DNA of 7,488 bases from an uncultured Legionellaceae bacterium (GTDB taxonomy: Bacteria; Pseudomonadota; Gammaproteobacteria; Legionellales; Legionellaceae): NCBI GenBank assembly GCA_903887975.1, contig CAISSD010000093.1, forward strand, positions 1-7,488, in the 5' to 3' direction. Shown in pieces: positions 6,370-7,488 of the stretch (positions within the stretch are counted from its first letter, which is position 1; each line of letters opens with the position of its first letter). A model generated the notes under the pieces. The model saw nothing but the letters and a program-made list of their open reading frames with translations, did no database searches and was not told the origin of the DNA. Made by a program: the position numbers and the translations under genes.

Positions 6370-6672
6370 ATGGCTAGAACTCTTGAACAAATCCTGTCAA
6401 AAGAAAAACCAGAAGTGGTCAAAAAAGCCCGAGAAAAGGCAGACGAGATCTTATTTAATATCCACTTGGCCGATCTAAGAACTATTGTAAAAAAAACACA
6501 AGTGGATGTTGCAGCGGTTCTTAACATCAAGCAACCCTCTGTCGCCGAAATGGAAAAACCTGGACACGATCTTAAAATATCCTCTCTTAAACGTTACATA
6601 GAAGCAATAGGTGGAAAACTACGACTTGATGTTGAACTTCCTGATGGAACACATTATGGATTTTCTGTTTAA
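6370..6672 (+). CDS. XRE-family helix-turn-helix antitoxin (HigA-like)
   Basis: A 100-residue cytoplasmic DNA-binding protein, partner of the toxin gene just upstream. Residues 1-30 are charged and helical (MARTLEQILSKEKPEVVKKAREKADEIL). A helix-turn-helix of the XRE/Cro type covers about residues 35-80, with LRTIVKKTQVDVAAVLNIKQPSVAEMEK as the core. The C-terminal part (SSLKRYIEAIGGKLRLDVELPDG) is a pattern shared by antitoxins paired with Gp49-type toxins; it is usually a dimer and toxin-contact region. The protein is expected to neutralise the toxin and repress the promoter at 5959-5987. The start at 6370 is chosen for its spacing from AAGGAG; an ATG at 6364, overlapping the toxin stop, is the alternative. 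This gene is intact while its toxin is interrupted. Its TAA overlaps the stop of lipA on the other strand. Confidence 0.88.
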   Translation: MARTLEQILSKEKPEVVKKAREKADEILFNIHLADLRTIVKKTQVDVAAVLNIKQPSVAEMEKPGHDLKISSLKRYIEAIGGKLRLDVELPDGTHYGFSV

Positions 6673-7488
6673 AAAAATTCCTTTTTAAATACCTTATCAG
6701 CACGATAACTTGAGCGTACCAATGGTCCTGATGCCACCTCAAAAAATCCCATTTCCAAACCCAGATCACGAAAATGCGTAAACTCCTGTGGGCTCACATA
6801 ACGTTCAATAGGCCAATGATTTTTAGTTGGCTGTAAATATTGCCCCAAGGTCATGATGTCAACACCGGCTTTTCGTGCGTCTTTCATCGCTTGAATGATT
6901 TCTTCGTCCGTTTCGCCAAGACCAAGCATTAAACTTGTTTTGGTTAAAACATCAGGTCGCTGCTGTTTTGCATAGGCCAAAACATCAAGTGTTTGTTGAT
7001 AACCCGCCCGAGGATCGCGTATGGGATGTGTTAAACGCTCCACCGTTTCAAGATTTTGAGCAAACACATCGACCCCACTTTCCAATATGGTTTTGATGTC
7101 TTTAAAAACACCCTGAAAATCTGGCGTTAATGCCTCCACTTTGGTTTTGGGTGAACTCAATTTAATGGCTCGAATGGTATTGGCATAATGCATGGCGCCT
7201 CCATCAGATAAATCATCACGATTCACCGAGGTCAAGACCACATAATCAAGATTCATCAACTGCACCGTTTTTGCGGTATTGTTAGGCTCATCAGCATCCA
7301 ACCAACCCTGAAGATTGCCAGTATCCACCGCACAAAAGCGACAAGCTCTGGAGCACACACTACCCATCAACATGATGGTTGCCGTACCATGAGACCAACA
7401 TTCTGATAGATTAGGACATTTTGCCTCTTCACAAACCGTTGCCAATTGATGCGCTTTAACCGTGGCTTTGACTTCATGATACTGTGGC
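6669..7488 (-). CDS. lipA: Lipoyl synthase LipA (5' end outside window)
   Basis: A radical S-adenosylmethionine enzyme that inserts two sulfur atoms into protein-bound octanoyl groups, the step after LipB. The frame is open to the window edge, giving the last 272 residues; roughly the first 50 are missing compared with E. coli LipA (321). The auxiliary iron-sulfur cluster motif CX4CX5C is visible in VCEEAKCPNLSECW, and the radical-SAM motif CX3CX2C in CSRACRFC. Other family signatures are DYVVLTSVNRDDLSDGGA, NLETVERL, RDPRAGYQQ, KTSLMLGLGE and, near the end, RSSYRA, whose serine is a known ligand of the auxiliary cluster. The apparent start at 7445 is only an internal TTG: conserved sequence (HQLATVCEE) continues across it. 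The gene is convergent with the antitoxin gene, sharing the TTAA at 6669-6672 in both stop codons, and is on the opposite strand to lipB. Confidence 0.97.
   Translation of the reverse strand, partial: PQYHEVKATVKAHQLATVCEEAKCPNLSECWSHGTATIMLMGSVCSRACRFCAVDTGNLQGWLDADEPNNTAKTVQLMNLDYVVLTSVNRDDLSDGGAMHYANTIRAIKLSSPKTKVEALTPDFQGVFKDIKTILESGVDVFAQNLETVERLTHPIRDPRAGYQQTLDVLAYAKQQRPDVLTKTSLMLGLGETDEEIIQAMKDARKAGVDIMTLGQYLQPTKNHWPIERYVSPQEFTHFRDLGLEMGFFEVASGPLVRSSYRADKVFKKEFF

Overview
The window looks like a chromosomal segment of a moderately A/T-rich gammaproteobacterium. The gene set rlpA, dacA, ybeD, lipB and lipA forms one neighbourhood in Escherichia coli and relatives, and the same five genes are here. 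The DedA protein ends in an LssY-type domain, a family name that comes from Legionella, so a Legionellales-like or similar lineage is possible. That placement is inference, not proof.

Layout: (1) 1-183 is the tail of a DUF4143-type AAA ATPase on the plus strand. (2) 213-992 is rlpA on the minus strand, a lipoprotein with an RlpA double-psi barrel and a SPOR domain. (3) 1118-5120 is a tight plus-strand run starting from a good sigma70-like promoter: dacA (D-Ala-D-Ala carboxypeptidase), ybeD (DUF493), lipB (octanoyltransferase) and a 633-residue DedA/LssY_C membrane protein. ybeD-lipB and lipB-dedA overlap at their ends. (4) 5166-5945 is a secreted YkuD/YafK-type L,D-transpeptidase with its own extended -10 promoter overlapping the end of dedA. 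(5) 5959-6672 is a small type II toxin-antitoxin locus (Gp49/HigB-like toxin, XRE antitoxin) with a near-consensus promoter. The toxin gene carries a TGA stop directly after its well-placed ATG. (6) 6669-7488 is lipA (lipoyl synthase) on the minus strand, running off the window at its 5' end. Its stop codon overlaps that of the antitoxin.

Two themes tie the genes together. The first is cell-envelope work: RlpA (septal glycan cleavage), DacA (pentapeptide trimming), DedA (the family includes undecaprenyl-phosphate carriers) and the L,D-transpeptidase all act on peptidoglycan or its lipid carrier. The second is lipoate synthesis: LipB loads octanoyl groups onto apo-proteins and LipA inserts sulfur. 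Compared with E. coli, rlpA is inverted, and lipA is separated from lipB and inverted, with dedA, the transpeptidase and the toxin-antitoxin pair in between.

The most notable observations are the one-base-change nonsense codon in the toxin, which would leave an orphan antitoxin, and the middle of the DedA protein. That middle looks like a PAP2 phosphatase domain that has lost its catalytic motifs while the flanking DedA and LssY domains are kept. I see no wholly new system, RNA gene, insertion sequence or CRISPR array.
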